A DNA stretch of 64,000 nucleotides from assembly GCF_028882255.1 (NCBI RefSeq), contig NZ_JARBUY010000002.1, positions 74,342-138,341 on the forward strand, given 5' to 3'. Below are positions 57,401 through 64,000 of the stretch, one piece after another. The notes under the pieces are model-generated. The model did not search any database. It was not told the origin of the DNA and saw only the letters and a program-made list of their open reading frames with translations. The position numbers were made by a program, and so were the translations under genes. Within the stretch, counting starts at the first letter, position 1. Each line of letters starts with the position of its first letter. Source of the stretch: Maribacter polysaccharolyticus. Lineage in GTDB: Bacteria; Bacteroidota; Bacteroidia; Flavobacteriales; Flavobacteriaceae.

Positions 57401-58768
57401 ATTGAAAGAATTATTGAAATACCCAGAACTACCAACCAGCAAATCTTCAAAATTATAAGAGCTTTCCACAATCCAATCCGAACCGTTGAATACATGTTTG
57501 ATCACTCCTGCCCGGGTTGGAAAGGAGCGAATGGGAGATGGATGCCCCCCGTAGTAGGTGCGGTTGGCATCATAGATCGTTCCTACATAGTGTAACGCAT
57601 CGCCAATTGTACTACTGCCTGATTCATTTAATTCATTAGTAATATAATCGCCAGACTCCGGGTCATAAGTAGTGGTGGATTCATCGCCTTTCCTGACGTT
57701 GGCACTGGTATATATGACGGGAACTCCTCCCCAAGATGAATTTCCTCCATTATCACCCGTATAGATTTTGCCGTCAGTCGTAATGACCACATCATAAGCA
57801 TTTCTGTAGCCGGGTGAAAATATTTGAACCGGGCCTCCTACTTCCACAATAGCCTGATTAAATCCGTCGTTTCCCCCGAATGGATCACCTAGGTCGATGG
57901 TGGCATTGTACATCGGATGTCCTGCAGCATAAGGGAATTCCGGATTGGTATTGTCAATGTCTTGCCGCTCGGGATCGTTCAGTGTCGGAAGGTCATAGAT
58001 ATATTGTACCGATCCTTGACGAGTATCAATGTATGGTCCCCCATTGGCCTGTTCCATCTGCTCCAATTGGGTAATATTGATGATTAAGAGTGCCCCTGAA
58101 AGATAGGTTTCCTGTGTACCGCCAAAATTGTTGCTGGGTGCCCCCTTATTGGTGTTGCCTCCTTGTTGTAATAAGATGTAGGTGTTTCCCCCTAATTCGA
58201 AAGAGTCCATACCGTTGGTCGCATGGTTTTCTTCACAACGGGGTAATCCGCGCACTAAATCTACCTTGTCCCAATTGCTACCTGTCCAGGTAAGTCGTGA
58301 TAGTACGCCTGAATTCGTGTCCAAATTGGAGTCTGTTCCAGGGCCTCCTCCTCCTATTCTCGAATCGGATGAACTTACGTAAATTATAGGATTGGCTGAG
58401 GTTCCTGCTGTTAATAAACCTGTTACCTGGCGAGATGTAGATGAATTGATTGTGCCATCATCGTTGTGGTTGGGCACCCCTAACTTGATAAGGTCAATGA
58501 CGGAACTATTGGTAATCGAATAGGTACCCGACCCCGGTGCTGCCGAATCACGAACAATACCGTATTCCAAGATAAGACCATTCTGTTGAGATACATATAG
58601 TAGATCATTGGGGCCAAACTCCATCGAAGTGGGATTGTAAATAGTTTCACCTGCGACGTTGGAGGCATTAAAACTTTGGCCAGTTCCCTTCGTGAAAAAT
58701 AATAACATAAGGACCAATGTGGAATACAATGACAAAGGTCGATGCATAAAAGCGTAAAAATCCATCAT
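51437..58768 (-). CDS. Giant T9SS protein: sugar-dehydrogenase-like propeller, malectin and Kelch domains
   Basis: 2443 residues. A signal peptide (to about 31, KGTGQ) is followed by a glucose/sorbosone-dehydrogenase-like propeller (about 40-575, with SPGYRNAYDVV and YYGGHPSPIR), acidic DSDLDGYTN/DDDNDGIPD calcium repeats (about 587-650), a concanavalin-like region (about 655-900), a choice-of-anchor-D-type domain (about 900-1000), three malectin domains alternating with three He_PIG Ig-like domains (about 1004-1790), a six-bladed Kelch propeller (about 1790-2095), a second anchor-D-type domain (about 2105-2215) and a type A T9SS sorting domain (about 2355-2443, IALYPNPTPSSFQISLS). Malectin domains bind carbohydrates, so it is probably a polysaccharide-binding surface protein. 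No heme motif is present. The role is inferred. Confidence 0.88.
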   Translation of the reverse strand: MMDFYAFMHRPLSLYSTLVLMLLFFTKGTGQSFNASNVAGETIYNPTSMEFGPNDLLYVSQQNGLILEYGIVRDSAAPGSGTYSITNSSVIDLIKLGVPNHNDDGTINSSTSRQVTGLLTAGTSANPIIYVSSSDSRIGGGGPGTDSNLDTNSGVLSRLTWTGSNWDKVDLVRGLPRCEENHATNGMDSFELGGNTYILLQQGGNTNKGAPSNNFGGTQETYLSGALLIINITQLEQMEQANGGPYIDTRQGSVQYIYDLPTLNDPERQDIDNTNPEFPYAAGHPMYNATIDLGDPFGGNDGFNQAIVEVGGPVQIFSPGYRNAYDVVITTDGKIYTGDNGGNSSWGGVPVIYTSANVRKGDESTTTYDPESGDYITNELNESGSSTIGDALHYVGTIYDANRTYYGGHPSPIRSFPTRAGVIKHVFNGSDWIVESSYNFEDLLVGSSGYFNNSFNIADFPDDPRQGFFLAGDIGNPQVNILDVVSSSTNGICEYTATNFNGAMQGDILSTSFGGQINRYQLNTTGDGLEAKDNSFLVGFGDIPLDVIAQGDADIFPGTIWAVTYGSDNITVFEPTDFGNCPQVGDPDYDPLADSDLDGYTNADEIDNGTNHCSGGSKPNDNDGDFISDLNDPDDDNDGIPDVMDAFATDADNGTTTNLPINYPFWNNDPGTGFAGLGFTGWMTNGTTDYLNQYDPDNLSFGGAGGKATLDAVSDGDALGSLNNQDNGFQFGVNVDNTSPPFTVHAEVEDPFSGTPPEDFQSVGIYIGNGDQDNYLKVVIMDGITNSDGIDGFEVTVENNGTPTTTTFDVAGLLEATAVDLYVSIDPTANSAQPFYSLNGGTTVLSLGSAITLPNNFLDPSDNQGMAVGIIATSAGPAPEFTATWDFINITADQPSELSLDPDSIDFGTLAVSSGVSEMNITANNTGSPASGSIEITEITITGPDSSLFGTSTALPVQIGPGAELALPLNITPDNTAGTKNADMVITHTGTNSPTIVPITAELTNSIIRINSGGNQTTYTGNIFDEDQYFVGESIYQNTSNPSLPLIYQTERNDPSKTFAYNIPVPNGDYTVILHFAEIYWGAMGGASVGGIGNRVFDVDLEGSLILDNYDINADVGPDTPVTKSFETSVTDGELNIDFSSLSSDGGKDQPKISAIEVIGAGTQYPPITVEPIADQINQVDDMADLAVAASGGDPNENFTYSISDQPSGIDIEPTNGQIFGTIDASAITGGANGDGEHLVTVTVDKPSATSETTTFTWTVEPTPDPTYSLQMNTGGEQITFDGDTFDADQYFVGGLIHQNTSNPSLPQLYQTERYGTSGILSYAIPVTNGDYTVILHFAEIYWGAMGGASVGGIGNRVFDVDIEGAPVLDNYDIYADVGPDTPVTKSFITSVTDGELNIDFSSLSSDGGKDQPKISAIEVIGAGTQYPPITIEPIADQINQVDDMVDLAVAASGGDPNENFTYSISDQPSGVDIEPTNGQIFGSIDTSAITGGANGDGEHLVTVTVDKPGATFETITFTWTVEPTPDPTYSLQMNTGGEQITFDGDTFDADQYFDGGLIHQNTSNPSLPQLYQTERYGTSGILSYAIPVNNGDYTVILHFAEIYWGATGGPSGGVGRRIFDVDIEGAPVLDNYDIYADVGPDTPVTNSFITSVTDGELNIDFSSLSSDGGKDQPKISAIEVIGAGTQYSPITIEPIADQINQVDDMVDLAVAASGGDPNENFTYSISDQPSGVDIEPTNGQIFGSIDASAITGGANGDGEHLVTVTVDKPGATSETITFTWTVEPAPDPWIDLEENEDYTGRHECSFVQAGDKFYLMGGRENAKTLDIYDYESNSWTTLTDSAPFEFNHFQATEYQGLIWVIGAFKNNSYPNEAPADYIWAFDPVVQEWIQGPEIPSSRKRGAAGLVIYNDKFYIVAGNTIGHNGGYVPWFDEYDPATGIWTALDDAPRARDHFHATVIGNKLYVAGGRLSGGTGGTFKPVIPEVDVFDFSSGTWSSLPESENLPTPRAAPSVGNLNGKLVVMGGEVQNELVYGTNTDDALKITEEYNPETGIWTRLADMNYDRHGTQAIISGGGIFITAGSPDRGGGNQKNMESLGTSSPAGSPIIPSALNGPTNVQIDANSSINLDLDVSGGDQGIYIRSMQLTGTNASDFSIEFGELTNVLLKSNVQHTLVLAYNDTLNGAMANLVINHGATDQTIIPLEGVSDIVESGIEGFTLINADTDIDLFDLTEGMQIDINDVQGMGLNIRANTTPATVGSVYLSISGQINSSRTENAAPYAFFGDTNGNYYVRQMPSGNYTVNAIAYDGSNGTGTNLGSLTLQFSITDASTSKGSLLENNTEELSLPMQIDVLDPESEYLDIALYPNPTPSSFQISLSDPNVELSKILMFDMNGRLAKSVDAKPLKIGEGLYQVNASGLEDGVYHVNFSTIKGTVFGYELIIKK
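53403..55757 (-). repeat. Three tandem 783/786-bp malectin plus He_PIG units
   Basis: The GGGTCGGG anchor recurs at 53403, 54186 and 54972, spacings of 783 and 786 bases, each unit encoding one malectin and one He_PIG domain (261-262 residues). The 3-base difference comes from a one-residue change in the Gly-rich loop (GGVGRR against GGIGNR contexts). The two downstream units are nearly the same; the first malectin (most N-terminal) has diverged most. Confidence 0.88.
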
Positions 58769-59584
58769 ATAAATAATTTTAAAAAAACAATTGGGGGATA
58801 ATATTCATTTCTTAAACCATAGGCGAGCCTTAAGGAATAGATAAGGCTATAGGTTTAAAAACCAGCTTAAGTAGAAAGCAAATGAGAACAAAACTTGGGG
58901 AAGTTTTAACTGCAATGAATCAAAATTCAAACAAATGCATCGCGATGCCAAGTTGAAATTAAAATCAATAAAAAGTTTAGAGAATAACGAAGAAAAGCAT
59001 GCTTGTTCACTTTCGTTTTTCTTTGCAATAAATGTATTTAAAAATAAATTTATCAACAATTAAAATGTTAAATAAAATACACTATTGTAGAATATAGTTC
59101 AATTAAATATGAATAAATGAATTTGAGGGTGGTGAAATTACAGAATATGCTAAAGTCCGCTTTTATTACCGGAATAGAACAAAAAGCAATTATCGATAAA
59201 CGGTAAATATTCAGGACAAAAGGCATTTGTGAAAAATTCAACCTTATCTTTTATGATTATTCGGTTAATTACGGGATGAATTTTTTACGCTGAATCTATA
59301 ATACGGGTTAAAATGCAGAAAGAGGTAGAATTTTGTAGTGATTTTTATCATAAATTTTTGTTTTCAGGTATTTAAATGCAGATAATTAAGAAAAGTAAGA
59401 GAGAATTGTAATATCTGCAAGTTTTAAAGGATTCGTAAAAATATTGCTTTTGTGGTGCCGGAAGTTTTGCTTCTTACTCGCCTCATCGGAAAAGTAAATG
59501 TATCGCCCCGAACATCTTGAAATTCTTCAAGCTCTATTTTGGGGTTTTTAAAACAATACGATCATCACCACTTTACACAATAGA
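58769..59584. other. AT-rich gap upstream of the giant surface protein gene
   Basis: 816 AT-rich bases with no supported gene. It should hold the promoter of the giant minus-strand gene, but no TAnnTTTG box was found on that strand. A 10-base palindrome AAGCATGCTT lies near 58997. Nothing else is seen. Confidence 0.4.
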
Positions 59585-60592
59585 TTATAAGTCGAAATAA
59601 TAATTTAATTTTTCGATCAGTTTGGGCCCACTACAATTGGTTACCTGAATGCGCCCTAGGCGCAATGGAGTGGAGTTTCGGGTGATTACCGCTTCCTCTG
59701 TGGTAAAACCTAAAGGTATATTGTTTTGCTTTACAACCGAAAGTGTCTCATCGTTATGATTACCGTAAGGATAGGCGATGGCATTGATCTGAGGAAATCC
59801 CATGGCAGCAAGAAAATTTTTGCTTCCGGTAATTTCTGAGGTTTGAAATTCTGTAGAATGATAGGCCAAAGCAGGATGGGTCATGGTATGTATGCCTAAA
59901 CTAAATAATTCGTTTTGCGCTAAATTTTCCAATTCCCCACGGTTCATAGGATAGTTTTCAGGTCCTTGGGACGGGGTATGATCGGCCCATTTACGTATTA
60001 CCTCTAAAATCCCTGATATTTCGGTAAGCGATAGGGGCTTTAAAAGTTCCCATAGTTCAAGATATGTTTTGCAACGATTGGTCGGTGGGGGTGCAGGCCA
60101 AACCCAGGATTGATGTTTTGTCCTGATTTCCTCGTTCAAAGGTTCGCCCTCAAAGTGAAATGTATACTTTTTTTTGCCTATGGAAAGTGTCAGGTTCGGA
60201 GGGAGTTTTGTTGCATGAAGGAAAATGGATTCCAATTCATCCCACCAAAACAATTCGTTTTGCCCTACAAAATGGGTGGGAATAAAGAAAGTGGCCGGAC
60301 AACCATGGGTTTCCAATACCGGTTTTGCATATGTGAAATTATCCCGATAGGCATCATCAAAGGTAATGTATATGCTTTTTGGTTTGATCTTACCATCCTT
60401 GAATTGTTGCATTAGATCACTAACGGGCAATACATGAAAGTTATTCTTCAACGCCTTGATCTGCGTTTCGAAATTAGTTGGATTCACTGCCAATTGCCAA
60501 GGGTCTGTTTTAATAGTGCATACACGGTGATACATAAGGACAATGGCCTTGGGTTCCTTAGGGCGTAAATACTTTTTGATCCTTGAAATCAT
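59585..60592 (-). CDS. Polysaccharide deacetylase (NodB-like)
   Basis: 335 residues, carbohydrate esterase family 4. The N-terminal IVLMYHRVC, the metal and catalytic motif ITFDDAYRDN (about 75-84), GCPATFFIPTHFVG, and the histidine motif GIHTMTHPAL (about 231-240) give the usual metal triad, and AIAYPYGNHND is motif 4-like. It would remove N- or O-acetyl groups from a polysaccharide or lipid-linked sugar. No clear signal peptide is seen, so it may be cytosolic or membrane-attached. It follows the GT2-methyltransferase gene by 11 bases in one operon. Confidence 0.92.
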   Translation of the reverse strand: MISRIKKYLRPKEPKAIVLMYHRVCTIKTDPWQLAVNPTNFETQIKALKNNFHVLPVSDLMQQFKDGKIKPKSIYITFDDAYRDNFTYAKPVLETHGCPATFFIPTHFVGQNELFWWDELESIFLHATKLPPNLTLSIGKKKYTFHFEGEPLNEEIRTKHQSWVWPAPPPTNRCKTYLELWELLKPLSLTEISGILEVIRKWADHTPSQGPENYPMNRGELENLAQNELFSLGIHTMTHPALAYHSTEFQTSEITGSKNFLAAMGFPQINAIAYPYGNHNDETLSVVKQNNIPLGFTTEEAVITRNSTPLRLGRIQVTNCSGPKLIEKLNYYFDL

Positions 60593-60603
60593 GCTAGCGT
60601 TCG

Positions 60604-62235
60604 TTATTTTACGGCACTGACCGTGATTATTACCTGATAATGTGGGTCGTGGTAGTCCAATTTTTCCTTGGGAATCTCAGGAAGTCCCATTCCATATAAA
60701 AATGCGCTGGCCACCAAAACGTTCCCATAGGTGTTGATGGAGGTTTTATCCTTCTGGAAGTGCTCCCCCATTATCTTTTGCATGGAGACATCGGTAAATG
60801 ACCATAGCCAGTATTTGCCCCATTCATCTTGGCCAATATGGCTGATGCCGGGCACGGTCAATAATAAGGTTCCACCAGGTTTCAAAATCCGATAACAGGT
60901 CTCGATTGCCGCTTTATAGTCATAAATAAGGTGAAGGGTCTGGGTAAGTACGATACAGTCAAAAGTATTTGAAGGTAGGTGTGGGGCATTGCTTAAATCC
61001 CCGATATATGTGGCTTGTTCATTGGAGTCATCCACATGTAGAATATCGCTTTTGGTAATCTTACTCCCCCCAAATTCCATCGTGTACGCATTATCACCTA
61101 TCTCAAGTACCCTACCTCTGATCAAAGACGAACTTTCCCTTAAAAAGTTTTCTATATAATAGCGGTCTACAGGACCACCGCGATCATAACCGAATTCCGT
61201 ACTTATGGGGGTAGTCCTATTGAGACTACCCAAATTCACTTTACCTGTCGTTTGATACGTTTTCTTTATTGCGTTGAGTATACGTTTAGGGATCAGTTTT
61301 TTTATGTTATCCTTGATTTTTGGATGGATCGCCTCTTTTAGGTATTTCATTTTTCCGGTTTTTAACTTTCTGTAAAGTAGTGGGCTATTATTTTCCAAAG
61401 GCTTTATATCATTTAAGGTGAAGTCCGAATTTTTAATATCCAATTGATTGAGAACATGGTCAACTATTTTTTCGGAATAATAATTTGTCCATGATTCCAC
61501 TCCAATTAAAAGTGATTTCTTTTCTTTGGATGTTTTGAGTTTTTTCCCCTGTGCCTCTAAAATTAGTAGTACATACCTCATCATCTCAGTGTAATTTGAG
61601 GACATATTATGGCCGTGCTGCCTATAAACGGCTATTAATCGGGTATGGTGTACCATAGGAAAAGACCTTGTTAATTGAAGATATAAATCATAGTCTTCAC
61701 AATATCGTAAAGCGGTATTGTAAGCAAATTTTTCAAATACCCAACTTCGGTACATTACGGTGGCATGCATACCGATAAAGTTGCCTTCCAACATTTTGCA
61801 ATAGTGGTTTTCGGTTACTTCTTGTTGAATGGTCTGGATTTTTCCTTCCGGCTCAAAGTAGCGTTTATGGCCACCCGACACGAATGCTGCGTTGACATTG
61901 GATTTCAAATAATTGAGATTGATTTCCAAAGCCTCATCTAAAAGCCAATCGTCAGCATCCAAAAACACGACATAATCCCCGTTAATATGTTTGGTTCCCA
62001 TGTTTCTGGCGGCTGATAAACCGGCATTTTCCTGATACACATAGTTCACTTCAGGGTAATTGGAGCATACGCTCTTCGTATCATCCAAAGACCCGTCGTC
62101 AACGACAATTACTTCAAAATGTCGATAGGATTGGGCATAAACGCTTTCAATTGCCTTTGGTAAATACGTTCCATGGTTGTAGCAAGTGATGACCACTGAA
62201 ACTAGGGAGGGGGTTGAGTTTAAAGGTTTTGCCAT
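60604..62235 (-). CDS. Fusion of GT2 glycosyltransferase and SAM-dependent methyltransferase
   Basis: 543 residues. The N-terminal GT-A domain (about 1-240) has VSVVITCYNHGTYLPKAIES, VVDDGSLDDT and FLDADDWLLD. After a basic helical linker (about 240-350) a class I methyltransferase follows (about 365-543) with GRVLEIGDNAYTMEFG (motif I), FDCIVLTQTLHLIYD (motif IV region) and RILKPGGTLLLTVPG. One chain could add a sugar and methylate it or its neighbour. Both halves look intact. It lies 8 bases after the GT2 upstream. Confidence 0.9.
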   Translation of the reverse strand: MAKPLNSTPSLVSVVITCYNHGTYLPKAIESVYAQSYRHFEVIVVDDGSLDDTKSVCSNYPEVNYVYQENAGLSAARNMGTKHINGDYVVFLDADDWLLDEALEINLNYLKSNVNAAFVSGGHKRYFEPEGKIQTIQQEVTENHYCKMLEGNFIGMHATVMYRSWVFEKFAYNTALRYCEDYDLYLQLTRSFPMVHHTRLIAVYRQHGHNMSSNYTEMMRYVLLILEAQGKKLKTSKEKKSLLIGVESWTNYYSEKIVDHVLNQLDIKNSDFTLNDIKPLENNSPLLYRKLKTGKMKYLKEAIHPKIKDNIKKLIPKRILNAIKKTYQTTGKVNLGSLNRTTPISTEFGYDRGGPVDRYYIENFLRESSSLIRGRVLEIGDNAYTMEFGGSKITKSDILHVDDSNEQATYIGDLSNAPHLPSNTFDCIVLTQTLHLIYDYKAAIETCYRILKPGGTLLLTVPGISHIGQDEWGKYWLWSFTDVSMQKIMGEHFQKDKTSINTYGNVLVASAFLYGMGLPEIPKEKLDYHDPHYQVIITVSAVK

Positions 62236-62243
62236 AGCGTTGG

Positions 62244-63500
62244 TTAGGGGGTTGATGGTGGTTTGTGTTTATGGTTATGGTAAAAACGTATCCCGGATAT
62301 AAGACCTTTTATTTCGCTCCATAGGGTCTGGTACCGAAATCCATAATTCGGGAAACCGGATAGGAGTAAGGAAAGATAATAATTGGGTAGTTTAAAATAC
62401 AAATATTTTTTATACCCAACTGCTTTGTTTTGGGCATGCTGTATGAGTACCGAGGCCGAATGTCCACGCATATACCCGAACAGTTGCTTGTGAAGCTGAG
62501 CCATTTCCTTTCGATGTTCGTGAAAGACATAGGCCCTAGGGTTGTAATGAATGGCCATATTGTTGGCCAACATGCGAAACCATATTTCGGAATCCCCGCT
62601 GCAACCGGCAGCACCGACATCCAATCTATCATCAAAATAATTGACCTGTTCAATGGCCTTTTTTCGAAAGGCCATATTGGCACCTGCACCAATATCCCAT
62701 ACTTTTGGTGCACCTGGGGCTTTAAGGATGAAATCGCCGGTAAAATGGATATCCCGATAGCCTTTGTTGAATCCCCAATGTTTTTCGAATAGCTGTTGGC
62801 TTTCGGTCTCAAGGGATGAAGCGATCACCAAACCCGTCATCGCATCGATATCTTCTTGTAAGAAAGTTTCCCAAATGCGGAAAGCCCATAAGCGGTCTAC
62901 CGATACATCGTCATCGGTATAGGCCACTATGGGGAACGAGGCCAACCGTGCACCGGTATTCCTGGCTATATCCAATCCCGGCCGTGGTTCTTTATGGTAA
63001 CTGACACTGGGGTATAAGGCTACGGCGGATTTTGTACTATCGTCTGAGGGAGCGTTATCAACGACAATGATTTCCCGAGGCTTACAGATTTGTTTGCTTA
63101 AACTATCGAGACATTTTTTTAAACTTTCGCTGCGGTTTCGGGTACAGATCACAACAGATACATCAACCTCATCTGGTATGTTCAAAGACCTGTAGGGAGA
63201 AAGTATTTCATCCATGACCTTTGAAAATTCTAAAAAATCCTTGGTGCTATAAGCTTGTGCGATATGGTCTATTTGTTGCTTGTCGGCTTTGTAATGGGTC
63301 AACGTGGGGATTATTACGTCCAAGATCTCCATTCCAAGATCGGCAATCCCGACTTCTTCCATATATAAATGACCGAGGGGTATTTTGTGCCACCAAAAAA
63401 CATAGTAATACCTTTTGCCCGGTTCAGGAATCGGAACAAATGAAGAGCCCTTTTCTTCCAATTGTACATATTGTGTGATGTAAGGAGATCCGTTTAGCAT
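62244..63500 (-). CDS. Glycosyltransferase family 2 with N-terminal extension
   Basis: 418 residues. The first 110 residues (LEEKGSSFVPIPEPGKRYYY region) are an extension of unknown role seen in some GT2 proteins. The GT-A domain has VSVVICTRNRSESLKKCLDS, REIIVVDNAPSDDST, GLDIARNTGARLA and AYTDDDVSVD (DxD-like, about 190-199), and ahead of the acceptor part DIGAGANMAFRKKA. Near the end lies a hydrophobic YYLSLLLSGFPNYG segment. Donor unknown. It is the middle gene of a minus-strand operon with spacings of 8 to 11 bases. Confidence 0.9.
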   Translation of the reverse strand: MLNGSPYITQYVQLEEKGSSFVPIPEPGKRYYYVFWWHKIPLGHLYMEEVGIADLGMEILDVIIPTLTHYKADKQQIDHIAQAYSTKDFLEFSKVMDEILSPYRSLNIPDEVDVSVVICTRNRSESLKKCLDSLSKQICKPREIIVVDNAPSDDSTKSAVALYPSVSYHKEPRPGLDIARNTGARLASFPIVAYTDDDVSVDRLWAFRIWETFLQEDIDAMTGLVIASSLETESQQLFEKHWGFNKGYRDIHFTGDFILKAPGAPKVWDIGAGANMAFRKKAIEQVNYFDDRLDVGAAGCSGDSEIWFRMLANNMAIHYNPRAYVFHEHRKEMAQLHKQLFGYMRGHSASVLIQHAQNKAVGYKKYLYFKLPNYYLSLLLSGFPNYGFRYQTLWSEIKGLISGIRFYHNHKHKPPSTP

Positions 63501-63510
63501 GGAGATTGTA

Positions 63511-64000
63511 TTATTTTGGGTGCTTTTTTTTAAATATACTTCGGTAGGGGTCGGTCCACATATGTAGCAGTAAGCGGCTTATTCTTGAAATGATATGCCA
63601 GTCTATGTGTATGCCTAATATGGTTTTGATTTGGTTATAGGCGATTTTATTGTTCCTATGGGAAAACCAAGGTACATACGTATCTTCCAGTATCCAATGC
63701 GCAAAGTTCTTTTTGGCCGTTTTAAGCATTCTTCGGCGGTCTTTTTGGGGCAGATAATTCATTATTGCCGAGGTGACTTTTGCAATATCCTTTACGTTTT
63801 GTCCTGTTTGATAACTGTGCCAAGTAATTGAATTTTTATGTTCCCTGTATTCAGCAAGGAATTCTGGGATATAAGCCGTCTCATATTCTTTGGCTATCCG
63901 TGCCCACATCTCCCAATCCTCACCATAATGTACTAAATAAAAGCTTCCTAACTTCTCATAGACTTCCCGTTTCACGGTCATGGCCACATATTGTAGACGG
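63511..64000 (-). CDS. Glycosyltransferase family 2, C-terminal part (cut by window edge)
   Basis: The frame stays open to the last base of the window and continues upstream of an internal Met: it reads RLQYVAMTVKREVYEKLGSF, the usual region after the DxD in GT2 enzymes, followed by YGEDWEMWARIAKEY with the catalytic-base-like ED motif and an AEYREHKNSITW tail. The N-terminal GT-A half lies outside the window. The rest is a basic helical tail. Ten bases separate it from the next gene, so it belongs to the same operon. Confidence 0.85.
   Translation of the reverse strand, partial: RLQYVAMTVKREVYEKLGSFYLVHYGEDWEMWARIAKEYETAYIPEFLAEYREHKNSITWHSYQTGQNVKDIAKVTSAIMNYLPQKDRRRMLKTAKKNFAHWILEDTYVPWFSHRNNKIAYNQIKTILGIHIDWHIISRISRLLLHMWTDPYRSIFKKKHPK

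Noticed and set aside
44136-58768. Polysaccharide utilisation locus (PUL)
   Set aside because: No SusC/SusD-type pair, no hybrid two-component or ECF regulator, and the neighbours are synthesis genes.
51437-58768. Active secreted sugar dehydrogenase
   Set aside because: The propeller is dehydrogenase-like but no cofactor ligands can be assigned from sequence alone and there is no heme motif; kept as a binding/surface protein call.

Overview
The window looks like a marine member of the Flavobacteriaceae (Bacteroidota). The reasons are secreted giants ending in type IX secretion (T9SS) sorting domains, a PorP/SprF-family protein, a UpxY-type NusG paralog heading a polysaccharide locus, and several -7 boxes of the Bacteroidota type TAnnTTTG. 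No rRNA, tRNA, CRISPR array, intact insertion sequence or plasmid/phage origin was seen.

Region 1 (1-11.9 kb): fabD, then a T9SS/gliding-type trio: a ten-repeat Calx-beta giant with a type B sorting domain, a PorP/SprF-family outer-membrane protein, and a TPR/PD40/OmpA protein. On the opposite strand follow a divergent Nramp-like transporter without the DPGN and MPH signatures, a SanA-like DUF218 protein and a small protein of unknown role.

Region 2 (12.2-43.8 kb, all plus strand): a Wzx/Wzy-type exopolysaccharide or capsule locus. A UpxY-like antiterminator precedes a 663-base structured leader. Then come GDP-L-fucose synthesis (gmd, fcl), a polyprenyl-phosphate sugar-1-phosphate transferase, a Wzc-like tyrosine autokinase, a Wzx flippase, a Wzy-like polymerase, many GT4/GT2/CgeB-type glycosyltransferases, three left-handed beta-helix acyltransferases, an acyltransferase-3 protein, a polysaccharide pyruvyltransferase, a CapK-like adenylate-forming enzyme and a VanZ-like protein. 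The last gene is a sugar-dehydrogenase-like beta-propeller fused to cytochrome c. No Wza-type exporter is present. Three genes are decayed: a four-helix-bundle gene inside a pair of inverted 16-bp repeat arrays, an acyltransferase-3 gene, and a nitroreductase-family gene beside the pyruvyltransferase.

Region 3 (44.1-64 kb, all minus strand, converging on region 2): a lipoprotein with a pectate-lyase-like beta-helix, a T9SS-secreted DUF5060-type glycosidase candidate with near-identical 522-bp repeats encoding Ig-like domains, a 2443-residue T9SS protein (sugar-dehydrogenase-like propeller, three malectin domains, Kelch propeller), a polysaccharide deacetylase, a GT2-methyltransferase fusion, a GT2, and a GT2 cut by the window end.

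Together the plus-strand operon probably builds a fucose-containing, acylated and pyruvylated surface polysaccharide. The minus-strand genes look like a surface set that could bind, trim or modify it. That link is inferred from proximity and domain content.
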